DNA from: Dichetophora obliterata
Taxonomy: Eukaryota > Arthropoda > Insecta > Diptera > Sciomyzidae
Direction of reading: 5' to 3'
Assembly: GCA_963920525.1 (NCBI GenBank)
Contig: OY986436.1
Coordinates: 10,314,001 to 10,378,000 of the forward strand
Length of the DNA stretch: 64,000 nt
The position numbers were made by a program, and so were the translations under genes. The notes under the pieces are model-generated. The model did not search any database. It was not told the DNA's origin and saw nothing but the letters and a program-made list of their open reading frames with translations. Numbering within the stretch: the first letter of the stretch is position 1; every line of letters starts with the position of its first letter. Positions 10,972 to 22,319 of this stretch are shown one piece after another.

Positions 10972-12700
10972 TCTATATATATAAAATGGAATGTGTGTTT
11001 GTTTATTTGTTTGTTTGCTTGTTTGTTTGTTTGTACCTTATAGGAGACCAAACCTCTGGACCGATCTTCCTGAAATTTTCACAGCATTTAACTGGGACTC
11101 TGGCATGATTAATAGGGTCCTTTTTTCGACCACGCCCACTTTTACGCCCACTTTTTTAAAATTATGTAATTGCTCCCATATAGTTTTTAACAGATTTACT
11201 TCAAATTGTATACACATTATGCTCCAGGCGAGGTAGAAATAAACATTTCTTACGCCACGCCCCTTTTCACGCCAAATTTAAGTTTTAAACTTTTTGTTCT
11301 CTGTAAAAATTTGTTCCTTCCAACGGATTATTTTTTATTTGGTAGTATATTGCTCTTAATACTGTTAACGTCACCATATTACTATGAACCACGCCCACTG
11401 CACCGCCCCTTTTTTAATTCAGATACTTACTTATACCACTAACAATGTTTGCTTTACAACATACTTTTTTGTAATATGTATTTACCTAAAGTTTTATATA
11501 CTTTTTATCTACAGGTAAGGTAGCCATAGATTTTTTTATAACCAAATCCCCCTTTTTCGCCCCATTTTACTTAAATTATAATTAATCTGCTTTCAATATA
11601 TATATATAAAAATGAATGTCTGTCTGTCTGTTTGTTTGTTTGTTTGTGCTTTATAGGAGGCCAAACCCTTGAACCGATCTTCCTGAAACTTTCACAGCAT
11701 TTTACTATGACTCTGGAAAGAATAAGAGGCTATATGAAGTTTTTATTGGACAAAGGGGCGTGGCACTGCCCATATAACCCAAAAATTTAAATCGCCATAT
11801 TATGGGGATTTTTTGACCTACGTTGATGCTATTTGGTACATATGGTATTGGCATTATTAGAAATACGTACCAGGAGAAAATTGGGTGGGACCATGCCCCT
11901 TTTTAGGAAAATTAAAAATCGCAATATAGTCTTAACTACTGGACCGATCGTCATTAAATTTTCACAATAGGATATTCTTACGAAATAATAAATTCTTGAC
12001 TATATAAAGTTGTGAGTGGACGAAGGGGCGTGGCCTCGCCCATATAACCCAAAATTTAAAATCGTCATATCTTGGGCATTTTTTGACCAACGGCGGCAGT
12101 ATTTGCTATATATGGTATTGGCATGAATAGAAATACGTACCAAAAGAAAAGTGGGCGGAGCACGCCCCTTTGTTTGCGATATATTGGAGGCTGGACCTGA
12201 TAACCGATCTTAAATTTTCACAGCGTTCAGCTTTGACTCAGGAATACTTATTACATGATAATATTTTTCGACCATGCACACTTCTGCACCTACTTTTTTA
12301 CTACGTTTATTAACGGCTTTACCACAAATTTAAAATACATATTAATTAAAATAGTGGGGTAGCCCCATTCTCTTTCTTCCACCACTGTCTTCAAAACAGC
12401 TGATTTTATAATACGTGTTAATTAAAATAGAGAGTGGGGTAACCACATTCTCATTCTCCCACAACTGACTGCGAAACAGCTGATTGTGTAATTGCTGCTT
12501 TTTGATTGGTCTAAAAATAAAAAGGGGGAGCATGAAGCAAATTACATGCGATTCAGTGCTGAATTCTAATTGGTTTACAACAAAAAAAGAGGCGAAGCAT
12601 TGCAATATTTAAATTAAATAAATAAATTTTTGTAAATATATAAATACTTTTAATTTTATTTTATACGAGGGGGGTAGCGATGCACACCGGGTTCAGCTAG
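10972..12700 (+). mobile_element. Non-autonomous Helitron
   Basis: The element starts TCTATATATATAAAATGG at 10972 and ends ...GGGTTCAGCTAG at 12700, with an A to the left (10971) and a T to the right (12701). This fits the Helitron rule of insertion between A and T, TC at the 5' end and CTRR at the 3' end. There is no Rep/helicase. The interior is built from repeated modules with GAACCGATCTTCCTGAAA, TTTTCACAGC, GACTCTGG and GGGGCGTGGC motifs at about 11060, 11670, 11940 and 12200. A second head-like start (TCAATATATATATATAAAAA) lies at 11593. Confidence 0.75.
12335..12500 (+). repeat. Tandem duplication of ~80 bp inside the Helitron
   Basis: Two copies, starting near 12339 and 12417, share TTAATTAAAATAG, AGTGGGGTA, CATTCTC and AACAGCTGATT in the same order. 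Confidence 0.75.
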
Positions 12701-13565
12701 TTAAATATAAAATACAATAAAAAAATGTTAATAAATAAAAATAGAAAAATCGTTGAAATATGACTATTTTTCATTCGTCAAGGAATGAAAATTTAAGTAA
12801 AATTTAGTAGAAAATATCTAGCTAATACAGTGCTATTACAGTCGAAGGCTATAACTAGCAGAAAATATCGTACTTCTACCTTCTGTTTCTGTAAAAACTT
12901 GTTGCATCTAGCTGCTTTTAAGAAAAAACACTTAATTTAAAAGAAGTCCTAAAAATCAAATTTTGCACTAAAATGCATTGATTTCCAAGACAATTTGTAG
13001 GTACTCTTAAATTGAAAGAAAAATAAAATAGAATTCATAATTTTAAACAAGTTGTGACCTTATTTTGTATTAGCAAACATTTGTTTAAAATGTTTTTTTT
13101 AAAATTTCGTTAATTTGGTCAATTGTTTTATAGCAGATATATCTAAAAGTTATCCGATTTGAAATATTTTAGCATGACGTTTAAGTGAAGTTTTAAATAA
13201 ACTAAATTTACTCTTTAAAAACATAAATATGAAATTTTATGTGGATTTTTTTATAAAAAATATGGTTTGTATGGGAGCTAGGCGATGCAGTTGACCTAGA
13301 ATTATAATTTTTTGTGCTGTTACTTCATTTGTACAAAATTTCATGGCCCTAGCTTTTGTAGTTTCTGAGATAATGCAAATGTCATCCCAAAATCGAAAAA
13401 AGCGCTTTGTACGGCCTAATAAATATATTCTCATGTTTCTTTGCGAGTGTCATTTATATTACTGCGCTATTAGGTTACTTTTTTTTAAACAAGTGAATCA
13501 GCGCAGTAACGCATTTAAGTTCTTCAACTCAATAGCGCAACGCAAAGTAGCGTTACCCATGTGTA

Positions 13566-15180
13566 ATGTGAGTGACTTGAAAAAAATGATCGGACGCGGT
13601 CTAAATTTTTTAGTTTTTTATTTTTTTAAAACTATCTTAACTTTGCGTTTGAGGATGCTTGGCTGCTATATTATTTACAACATTCAAATAAATATTTAAA
13701 TTGTAACCATTCGTCTCGAAGTTTAAGTTTAGAAATAAGATAAACCATCATCTTGACTACCATTACAAGAATAAAATAAGATTTACGATGAATTGCTTAA
13801 GATCAAAATGAAAAAAAATCTCATGAACGAGCAACAGCATGTCAGCAACATGCTCAACGTCATTATCCACGCCTGTAGCTCGTTACTACGTGAGTTTATA
13901 ACTAAGTTGTTGCAATTGTTGCGGAGTGTTGTTGCTGCTGCTGCTGCTGCTCTTGAGTTACACAACTTTGAAAATGGTAAAGCAAATCCATGTCGCAAAA
14001 CATTCAAAGCTAGAAAATGAAAGGCTCCTGGATTGACGGACATACGAATAGAGAGAGACATAAATATCTCGAAATGGATAGTTGCAGTTGCACATACATT
14101 TACATGCACACTTATTGGTAAGTCATACCTTTGAACGGACGGATGGACGAACAAACAAATTGACAAACAGATCGTCAATAGACACCGAAACAAATTCAGG
14201 TAACTACTACTACTACTTCAAAAACAGAAACAAGCAACATTGAACTGAGTGCAAATTGTTTTCGTACTCTATACCCTCTGGCTGCTTAAACTTATTTTTA
14301 ATGCCACCGCATCATCCGCTCGTATCCTCAACAACCTGCTTGTGACTGACTCTCTGTTGCTCTCTATCTGAACGCTTTCGCTTCGTTTGTTCGCTGCTCA
14401 CAAGCTTCCTTCCTTCATAACAAAGCTGTTTTGTTGACGTCGTAGTCTTTGATGCAATTCAACTTGTGCAGCAACAAATGCTCCCCACCATAAGGCCATT
14501 CCATTCAGCCGCCCTCCCCCCTCTCCCAATCAGCCTGTGCCTGCCTGCTCGTCAATTGATGGTATGCATGGAAAGTTGCACGAAACTTTAATGTATAACC
14601 CAGAATTTGTTTGAATGCTCAAGTGAGCTGCTGCTGCTGAATTTGCTGCTCTTCATGCCGCAAGTGAGATGGCAACTGCAGACTTTTTTCTCCCTCACAC
14701 ACACTCGCACTCACTAGAATTACATACCGTTGTTCCCCGTATGTTTGGGTTTTACTTGCATTTGTAACTTTATCTCGCATATTAAATAAAAATAAAGTTT
14801 TTTGAACTTTTTTGTTGTTATTCTTGTTTTTGTTGTTTTTTTTATTTTTAGGTTGTTGTTATTTTTTTGTTTTTTTATTTGTTTTTTTTTTGGCGTGCAA
14901 CTCAAATATTTGTGAAATGTTTTTAAAATGCAGCGAGAACGTAGCTCCCGAATAAATTTACGTGAATATGATCGACATTTTCGAGGCAACATACATGTTT
15001 TGTGCATTTGTGTGTGTTTGTATGTTTTTTTATTATTAAATTACATTTTTACGTGCAACTTTGTTGCACTCGAAGGTTGTACGTTCGTTTGGTTCAGCGG
15101 TACTCCTGCCATTGTTTTGCTGCACTCAAAATGTCAAAGTCAAAATTTAATTTGCATGCATGCAATTCATAAAAAACATA
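13566..15180. other. Unique, less AT-biased DNA, no gene recognised
   Basis: This block has mixed composition with CTG/GCA-rich patches and no transposon ends that I can see. A minus-strand opening of 136 codons (13783-14193) overlaps a plus-strand one and contains a poly-Ala run from the (TGC)n microsatellite. It lacks any domain I recognise. The block could be host intergenic or intronic sequence. Confidence 0.45.
13933..13950 (+). repeat. (TGC)6 microsatellite
   Basis: An uninterrupted trinucleotide run, preceded by GTTGTT. Confidence 0.85.
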
Positions 15181-15182
15181 CT

Positions 15183-15232
15183 CATATATATATATATATA
15201 TTGTATATACATACATACATATATGCATGCAA
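15183..15232 (+). repeat. (AT)n and (CATA)n microsatellite
   Basis: An AT run is followed by CATACATACATA and ATATATGCATGC. Confidence 0.85.
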
Positions 15233-15800
15233 AGTTGTATGAATGACAATCGGAAATGTATAAACTATTTTACGACTATAAATCTTTTGTTTCATCTTTT
15301 GACTAGAATCGCAGTATGAAAGCCAAAAAGTGTTTTTGGGCTAATTTTGTATTATTGCACACGTATAGTATGTCATTTGCCATTCAAAGCAATTGAATCA
15401 CGTCGATAATTGAAGAAAAATAGGGTGAAAGTTCACAAAAGTCACTCTCCCAAAATCGATTAACAGAGCATTAAAAAAAACAGGTGTATTCTCTATGTCT
15501 AGCACAATTGCATAAGAGCATGGATTGTAACAACCTATTCAGCCCTATCGGGAAAAATTTTTCACGCGGATTGGAAAAAGGCAGTTTTCACTTTTAAGAA
15601 GAATAGGGTTGAATAGCTCAAAAAGCAGTGTTTAAAGGGTAACCTCAAAATATTCTTTGTCGTGCAACAACTCTAGATTGACCGTAAAAATGCACAAACA
15701 TGCATGTTGCCTCGAAAATTTTGATCAAATTCAGGGAAATTTATTCGCGATCTACGTTTTTGCTGCATTTAAAAACATTTCATTAATATTTAAGTAGCAC
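15233..15800. other. AT-rich stretch without recognised feature
   Basis: Nothing coding is visible. A 17-bp match, GTATTCTCTATGTCTAG near 15486, recurs inverted near 21835 and may be an old repeat end. Confidence 0.4.
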
Positions 15801-15805
15801 GCCAA

Positions 15806-15960
15806 AAAAAAAATAAAAAAAATAAAAAAAAAAAAAAAAAAAATAAAAAAAACAAAAAATAAAAAAAAAAAAAAAATAAAAAAAAAAAAAATAAGAAAAA
15901 ATAAAAAAACAAAAAATAAGAAAAAATAAAAAAAAAAAATTAGAAAAAATAAAAAATAAC
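15806..15960 (+). repeat. A-rich low-complexity run (AAAAAT-like)
   Basis: Almost pure A with spaced T, C or G. Two minus-strand openings here are poly-Phe and are artefacts. Confidence 0.9.
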
Positions 15961-16215
15961 CTAAAAAACACTTCGCTCTCATCTGAGTTTCTGTTTAGCT
16001 GCTCTCTCCCATCACAAACACGGGGTTGCATTTCATCAACTATACGTAATTGTATCGCCTTATCATGGGTTTCAGTGCATCATACATTGGAAATATTGTA
16101 CGGTTTTTGAAGTGAAACTTCTTAGGCGGCGTTTTGAAATTGAGAGTAAAATGTTTCGAGTCTCATTCGTCACGTTTAAGAGTCACGTCACGCACACGAG
16201 CAAAGATATTTTAAA

Positions 16216-16510
16216 TTTTTTGTGTTATTTGTATGGAGACCTCCAGAAGGCTGGAAGATGAAGTGTAAGTGTGCTTTGAAGAAATGTTGAGGTGGGAAAA
16301 CTTATGGGACCAGCTCATACCAGCAATACCCGTAGTGGTCATAGATATTTTGATATATATATACTATACTATACTTTTTTTCTATATTTAGTGTTTTTTG
16401 TATGGGATCCCCAGATGGTGTGTTCAGAAAAAATATTGAGGTGGAAAAAATTAATTGGACGAGCTTTTACATTTGACCCTCCTAGGGGTCAAAGATGTTT
16501 TGATATGAAC
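16216..16510 (+). repeat. Diverged two-copy tandem duplication (~170 bp)
   Basis: Both copies (16216-16354, 16388-16508) share 'TTTGTATGGga', 'ATTGAGGTGG', 'GGACcAGCT' and end in 'GTCatAGATaTTTTGATAT'. The second copy is clearly diverged. Confidence 0.6.
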
Positions 16511-16741
16511 TATTTATAATAGGCATTTTTGGAACAAAAGTTTCTTTACGCGGCTTGCGGGTGGTGTGATTTGGTAGAAACCGTTACGTAACGGTGAGAT
16601 TGCTGTGTATGTGTATGCGTGCGGGTGTAGAGCAGACTGCAAACTAGCAGGCGAGTGCGCTGTGCGTGTGCTCGCGAGTATTGAGATTCGAGCAGACAAA
16701 CAAACAAGCATAATATAACTAACCAAGTAGCCGCACAACTT

Positions 16742-17005
16742 TAGCTGCGGATGACGAATGTCAAACAAAAGAAAATTAAAACGAGAGCGTGCTATGGTTG
16801 CTATGGCAGCTGATGCAAAATGGAGCTATAAAAAATGTTTTTTTGTCAAAATATTTTGACATATGCTGTCCGCAAGCGCATATTATATGCTGATATGAAA
16901 ATGTTTTTCAACACAATATTGAAAAAGAAAAATTTTGCTTAAAGCTCGCTTAAAAAAAGTGCGTTTTATGTTTTCTTTTGTTTGACGTTCGTCATCCGAA
17001 GCTCA
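16742..17005. mobile_element. MITE-like element, ~40-bp terminal inverted repeats
   Basis: AGCTGCGGATGACGAATGTC at 16742 onward is matched in reverse complement at 16963-17005, with AACAAAAGAAAA shared further in. Length is about 264 bp. It has no coding capacity and no clear target duplication. Confidence 0.65.
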
Positions 17006-17065
17006 TGAGAAAATAGGTTGTGTGCGTGGCTACCTGATAAATAGTTGTATCATCCAAACCTTGGT

Positions 17066-17377
17066 ATAATTATTTGACAAGGTAGCCGTGACAGTTTTTT
17101 GGCGATTGTTAGTTGTCAAAAACAGCTAAAGTAGTTGTAGTTTGCTGCTGTTGACAAGCTATGTGCTTATTTTTAACTTTTCTTTGATTCATTAAATTTG
17201 TTCGCGAAGTTTATTGGAATGTTTTTAGTTTTCTGCGATTGACTAGCTATGTTTAAGTCGTTGCTTATTTTTTCACATTTCTTTGATTAATTGCATGAAC
17301 AGCTCATTTTGACAACTACCCGTCGCCGCTCGTGAGAAAAAAAGCCAGTCTACGCCACTACCTTGTCAAATAATTAT
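17066..17377. mobile_element. MITE-like element with 20-bp perfect inverted ends
   Basis: ATAATTATTTGACAAGGTAG at 17066-17085 is perfectly inverted at 17358-17377. The 312-bp body contains an internal tandem duplication: two copies of 'tgac(aa/ta)gctatgt...gcttattttt...ttctttgatt'. No coding region is present. Confidence 0.7.
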
Positions 17378-17404
17378 TCCATGATGCAAACAAGTAGGCA
17401 TTTG

Positions 17405-17549
17405 CTCTCTCTCCTTCTCTCTCTCCTTCTCTCTTTAACCTTCTCTCTATCTCCTTCTCTCTCTCTCCTTCTCTCTCTCCTTCTCTCTCTCCTTCTCTCT
17501 CTCTCCTTCTCTTTCTCTCCTTCTCTTTCTCTCCTTCTCTCTTTATCCT

Positions 17550-17581
<32 letters not shown>

Positions 17582-17660
17582 GCTTCTCTGTCTCCTCTCT
17601 CTCTCCTTCTCTCTATCTCTCCTTCTCTCTCTCTCTCTCCTTTCTCTCTCTCTCTCCTTC
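17405..17660 (+). repeat. (CTCTCTCCTT)n microsatellite
   Basis: A run of CTCTCTCCTT units with small variations. The plus-strand opening over it is a Ser/Leu repeat artefact. Confidence 0.95.
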
Positions 17661-18274
17661 GATTTCTGACACGTAGAAATTTCGTTAAAACGCACTTGTT
17701 ATTTTTATTTGTGTGCTTGTTTTAAATCATACGTGAGAATCTTTAGAGAAATTAAATTTTAAGAAATTGAAACTGCAGCAAATGTGTGTAATACAAACAA
17801 TTTTTTGACACTAGGGTGGACCCTAAAAATGTGTTTTTATTTTATACTTTTTGTGTATGCGCAGCATTAAGTGATTGCTGATTTCAAATCTGATGTTAGA
17901 ATTTCAAAAAAGTTTTTTTGCCTCTAGGGTGGACCCTATATATGTGTTTTATTGTTTTATATTTTTTGTAGATGCGCTGATCGATGATTTCAAATCTTAT
18001 GTTAGAATTTTAAAAATTGTTTTTACACTAGGGTGGATGCTAAAATTGTGTTTTTTTGTTTTCTACTCTTTGTAAAGGGTCGCTGATTTCGAACCTGATG
18101 TTAAAATTTCAAAAAGTTTTTTTACACCTGGGTAAACCCTGAAAATGTGTTTTTTTTTCTTTATACTCTATGTAGATGCGCTGGTCGCTAATTTCGAATC
18201 TGATGAAAGAATTAAAAATTTTTTTTGACACTAAGGTGGAACCTAAAAACGTGTTTTTTTATTTCATGCTTTTT

Positions 18275-19020
18275 CCCAGTGAACCCAAACTACCGTTTTC
18301 GAATTCATTTATGAACCTTTTCGGGTAGAAACGTTAATTTTCGGCACTCATAAAAGAATCCTTTTTATATCATTCGTCGGACTAAAATGCGTGTCAAAAA
18401 TTAATCTTATTTTGTTCGAAAATTAATTAAAAAAAACCATAAATTGTTCTTTGTTTTGTTCAGGAATGAGTTAAGAACCATAGAAAAGTTATTTTTCGGC
18501 ATTCGGAAATGCACCCTTTTTGTATCAATCACATTTTAAATTTAGTATTATAAAAATATCAACAAAGGTTTAAATTATTCCTTTTAAAATGAGTTTATCA
18601 TTTTAGTATAAAAAAAAGAAATATTTCTGATTCATTTCTTAACTCATTTATGAAAAAATGGTTCGCTTATGAGATATTGTTTCTACTGAGAAGATAAAAA
18701 ATTATTATTTTTTTAACTCAGTTAAGAATGCAAAAACTAAACATTTATGATTCATTTCTGAACTCATTTATGAACAAAAATGGTTCATTTTCGAGGAACT
18801 TTTTGCTTCCAAAATGATTCTCTTTCAACTCAAAATAAGTTTTTTATTAAATTTGCAATAGAAGTACGGTTTTTATTTATAGGAAAAGTTTTCACGAATT
18901 TAATCTTCTATAGCAAGTTTTTTTAACGACAAAATAAGAAATCAAAAATAAAAAAAAATTATCCAAAAACGTTCGCAAGACTTTCACCTTACGCAAAATC
19001 TTCGCTTATGGTTCAGTGGG
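18275..19020. mobile_element. Inserted element with CCCASTGAACC ends
   Basis: CCCAGTGAACC at 18275 pairs with CCCACTGAACC in reverse complement at 19010-19020. Array sequence ('atttcatgctttt' and 'atttaatacttttt') lies on both sides. The body has short repeated 'GATTCATTTCT.AACTCATTTATGAA' motifs and no coding region. The end motif resembles that of the element at 60034-61081. Confidence 0.65.
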
Positions 19021-19051
19021 CTTATTTAATACTTTTTGTGTATGTGCTGGC

Positions 19052-19415
19052 CGCCAGTGGCGTAGATAGTTTTTGCTTGTGGGGGGTCCGTACAAAGTAT
19101 AATAACATTAAAAAGTGTACTTTTGAATACCTGATTACATGACAGTTTTGTGAAGCCGAATGTCCTGTTTCACAGTCTTACTTTGTTGAATCATCGAAAA
19201 ACGGTAGGTAATTGTTGACCGATTTAAAAAAATTAAACACTGAACTAAATCAAATTTTGATAACTTTCTTGTGAAAAAGAAGAATTTGTGGCAATACATT
19301 TACATTTGGATTCATGCTTAACTGAATATTAGAATCAATTCACAAAAACGTGAGATATTTGGTAATGTGTCCATGGCTCCGGGTGGGGTCCAGACCCCCC
19401 ATATCTGCGCCACTG
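19052..19415. mobile_element. hAT MITE with 8-bp target duplication
   Basis: CAGTGGCGTAGATA at 19055 pairs with CAGTGGCGCAGATA in reverse complement ending at 19415. GTGCTGGC occurs at 19044-19051 and again at 19416-19423. In uninterrupted array units the same octamer occurs once (…TGTGCTGGCAGT…), so the duplication is real and 8 bp long, as for hAT elements. Three bases (CGC) separate the left copy from the inverted repeat. Confidence 0.75.
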
Positions 19416-20996
19416 GTGCTGGCAGTATAAAGGGGTCGCTGATTTCGAATCAGATGTTAGAATTTCAAAAATGTTTTTTTGCTACTAGGGTGGACCCTAA
19501 ATATATGCTTTTTTGGTTTTTGCTTCGAATCTTTTGTAAGAATTTAAAAAAAAATTTGGACACCAGGGTTGACCCTGAAAATGTGTTTTTTATACTCTTT
19601 GTATATGTGCTGGAAGTGTTAAGGGTCGCTGATTTCGAACTTGATGTAAGTATTTCAAAAAGTTTTTGACACTAGGGTGGACCCTAAAATTGTGTTTTTT
19701 GGCCTTGTACTCTGTGTAGATGCGCTGGTCGCTGATTTCGAATCTGATGTTAGAAATTCAATAAATTTTTTTATTCTAGGGTGGACTTTAAAATGCTTTT
19801 TTTAAATTCATACTTTTTGTGTAGTTACTGTGGTCGCTGATTTCGAATCTGATGTTAGATTTTTAAAATGTTTTTTTGCTATTCCAAAAATTATTAATTT
19901 TTTTTTTTACATGTATATGTGCTAGCAGTATACTGCTAAAGTATAAAAAGTCGCTAATTTTGAAACTGATGTGAACATTTCTAAAAGTTTTTTTACTGTA
20001 GGCTGTACCCTGAAAATGTATTTTTTTGTTTTATACGTTTTGTATATGCACTGGCAGTATTAAGGAGTCGCTGATTTCGAACTTTTTTGACACTAGGGTT
20101 GACCCTAAAAATGTGTTTTGTGGCTTTATACTCTTTGTGTATGTTCTGGCAGTTTTAAGGGTTTGCTTCGAATCTTTTGTAAGAATTTAAACAATTTTTG
20201 GACACTAGGGTTGACCCTGAAAATGTGTTTTTTATACTCTTTGTACATGTGCTGGAAGTGTTAAGCTAAGGGGTTGCTGATTTCGAACTTGATGTAAGTA
20301 TTTCAAAAAGTTTTTGACACTAGGGTGGACCCTAAAATTGTGTTTTTTGGCTTTATACTCTGTGTAGATGCGCTGGTCGCTGATTTCACATCTGATGCTA
20401 GAATTGAAAAATTTTTTTTATACTAGGGTGGACCTTAAAATGTATTTTTTATTTCATACTTTTTGTGTATATGTGCTGGTCGCTGATTTCGAATCTGATG
20501 TTAGAGTTTCAAAAGTTTTTTGCCATTAAAAGTTTTGTGTTTCTTTGTTTATATTCTTTGTATATGTGCTGGCAGTATACTGCTAAAGTATAAAGGGTCG
20601 CTTATTTCGAAACTGAGGTTAAAATTTCAAAAAGTTTTTTTACAGTAGGCTGGACCCAGAAAATGCATTTTTTTGTTTTATAAGCTTTGTATATGTACTG
20701 GCAGTATTAAGGAGTCGCTGATTTCGAACTTGATGTAAGTACTTCGAAAAGTTTTTTGACACTAGGGCTAACCCTAAAATTATGTTTTGTGGCTTTATAC
20801 TCTTTGTGTATGTTCTGGCAGTATTAAGAATTTACTGATTTCGAATCTTATGTTAGAATTGTGACACTAGGGTGGACCCTAAAAATGTGTTTTTGTTGTA
20901 TTCTCTTTGTACATGCGCTGGTAACTGATTTCAAGTTTGATGTAAGAATTTCAAAAAGTTTTTTGACACTAGGGTGGACCCTAAAAATGTTTTTTG

Positions 20997-21427
20997 TATG
21001 CTCTTAAGCATTGCTGTTAAATTGCGATGACGATTAGTAATATTTTAAAAAGACTTGTAATCATTATATAATCCTTGTTTGAGAAGTTCATGATTAGTAA
21101 TTAATTTCGATAACAAATAATCGAAAAATAAAAACGAATACTTGAAACTACGAAAATAATCAAAAAGAATCAAAAGTTATCAAGAAAAATAATCCGACTA
21201 CTTTTAGAAATTATTTAAATATTCACAGAGAATAAAAAATAATTTCTAAAACTAGTCGGATAATTTTTTCTTGATCACTTCTGATTCTTAAGCGAAGTAA
21301 TCGTAATTATTTTTTGAATATTTGTAATCGTACTTAATTATTTCACCTTTTTTAAGAAAATAATCGAATTACTTATGATTACGATTAGTAATTATTATTT
21401 AACAGCTATGCTCTTAATTAAGTAAGT
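20997..21427. mobile_element. Palindromic element with GCTGTTAAAT ends
   Basis: GCTGTTAAAT (21012-21021) is inverted at 21407-21416, and a 'taatccgactac/agtcggattatt' inverted pair lies inside. An 11-bp direct repeat, TATGCTCTTAA, flanks the block at 20997-21007 and 21417-21427. The body is a mix of 'gattagtaat' and 'taatcgaa' motifs, without coding capacity. Confidence 0.6.
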
Positions 21428-21429
21428 CC

Positions 21430-22140
21430 AGTTTTCAATCAATTTTAGCATTAGACTAGGAACATGATGAATGTTCATTGCTCAAGGCATTGTTGCTTCA
21501 TGAAGCAAACATCGCTGGCAACGGTAACTATTTTCATCTCTCACATGAAATTTACATATTAATTTTTAATAAATAAGTATTTTTTCCTAAAGTATCAAAC
21601 AAAACTTTTTGATTTTATTTTTCATTAACACTATTTGCCTTGAAAAAATTATATAGAATACAAAGTAATAATAAAAAAATAAAAATGTACAGATTTTATT
21701 TTTAATTACAATCGGAGTTTAAAAAAAAGTGCAAGGAACTCCTAACCACACCACTTTTTTACTTGTATTTTGTTGTTGCGGCAGTGTGCGCATTGCATAT
21801 TTTCTATTCTAACACCGTGTAACGTCATATATCTACTAGACATAGAGAATACCCCTATTGCATTGTATAAGCGCCAATCATATCTCTGAACCTTACATTT
21901 TACATATCTTCAAAAATGACTTTTAATGACGCTTAAACTTGCATTTGATTACTTGCAAAAATTTCAAAAAGTATATACAGCATTGAGAATAGATCAAAAA
22001 AATATCTTTAGCACCAACTCATATCTCAACTCATTCCTATTAACTTTTAAAATCACTTATATATTTTCTAAACTTTCAAAAACTATGCTTAGGAATTACA
22101 CAGCGAAAACAGCAGCACCTACTGCTTTATCGACCTTTAA
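21430..22140. other. AT-rich stretch; one 16-bp palindrome
   Basis: TTGCTTCATGAAGCAA at 21493-21508 is a perfect palindrome. The opening at 21926-22177 runs into the adjoining hairpin element and shows no domain. Confidence 0.4.
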
Positions 22141-22144
22141 TTAT

Positions 22145-22318
22145 GGCTGTGTGCGAATTGATCTAAATGCGACCTAAACTAAACTAGCGTCGATAAGGCA
22201 GTGCTTCTTAATTTAGGAAGCATTAAGGTAGCTCAATAATTTCCTAAATTATTTATGAAGGACTGCCTTATCGACCCAATTTAGTTTAGGTCGCATTTAG
22301 ATCAATTCGCACACGGCC
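22145..22318. mobile_element. Near-perfect hairpin MITE, ~58-bp arms
   Basis: The arms at 22145-22203 and 22261-22318 are inverted with only a few mismatches. The left arm begins GGCTGTGTGCGAATTGATCT. The loop is about 57 bp. TAT (or TA) flanks both ends. High arm identity suggests a fairly recent insertion or a fold that preserves itself. Confidence 0.8.
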
Positions 22319-22319
22319 T

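Larger units (their letters stand above)
10675..13416 (+). mobile_element. Element Z, copy 1, interrupted by a Helitron
   Basis: Inverted ends of about 40 bp pair GGCCCATAGTGCGCTTTTTT (10675) with the reverse complement of 13377-13416. Both carry the inner motif GGATGACATTT. Removing the 1,729-bp Helitron leaves about 1.0 kb, which matches Z copy 2 at 61106-62182 along its length and copy 3 at 63726-64000. No coding region is evident. No target duplication is clear. Confidence 0.65.
6395..13565 (+). mobile_element. hAT-like element X, expanded by nested insertions
   Basis: The left end is TAGACATGGGCAACGC (6395) and the right end is ...GCGTTACCCATGTGTA (13565). Flanking 8-mers ATGTGTAT (6387-6394) and ATGTGAGT (13566-13573) agree at 6 of 8 positions, as expected of an old hAT target duplication. 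X sequence is visible at 6395-6666, 9902-10250 and 13430-13565. These pieces follow, in order, the uninterrupted copy at 46144-47012. The rest is inserted: Y (6669-9899) and Z (10675-13416) with a Helitron inside. X itself shows no transposase and was probably non-autonomous. The assignment to hAT rests on the 8-bp duplications and end structure only. Confidence 0.7.
17805..20995 (+). repeat. ~110-bp minisatellite array with two inserted elements
   Basis: Units carry ACTAGGGTGGACCCTAAAA, 'gtgtttttt', 'tactctttgt', 'atgtgctgg' and GGTCGCTGATTTCGAA in order. About 18-20 diverged units are visible, for example at 17807, 17919, 19665, 20318 and 20968. A multi-unit block near 19516-19860 is repeated near 20160-20510, so there is a higher-order period of about 645 bp. 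The array is split by elements at 18275-19020 and 19052-19415. Confidence 0.85.

Noticed and set aside
11495..11520. CTACAG|GTAAGG as a second recursive splice site
   Set aside because: It lies inside a Helitron and the pyrimidine tract is weak.
13783..14193. 136-codon minus opening, the longest in the window
   Set aside because: It includes a poly-Ala run from the (TGC)n microsatellite, overlaps an opening on the other strand and has no known domain. A homology search could still overturn this.
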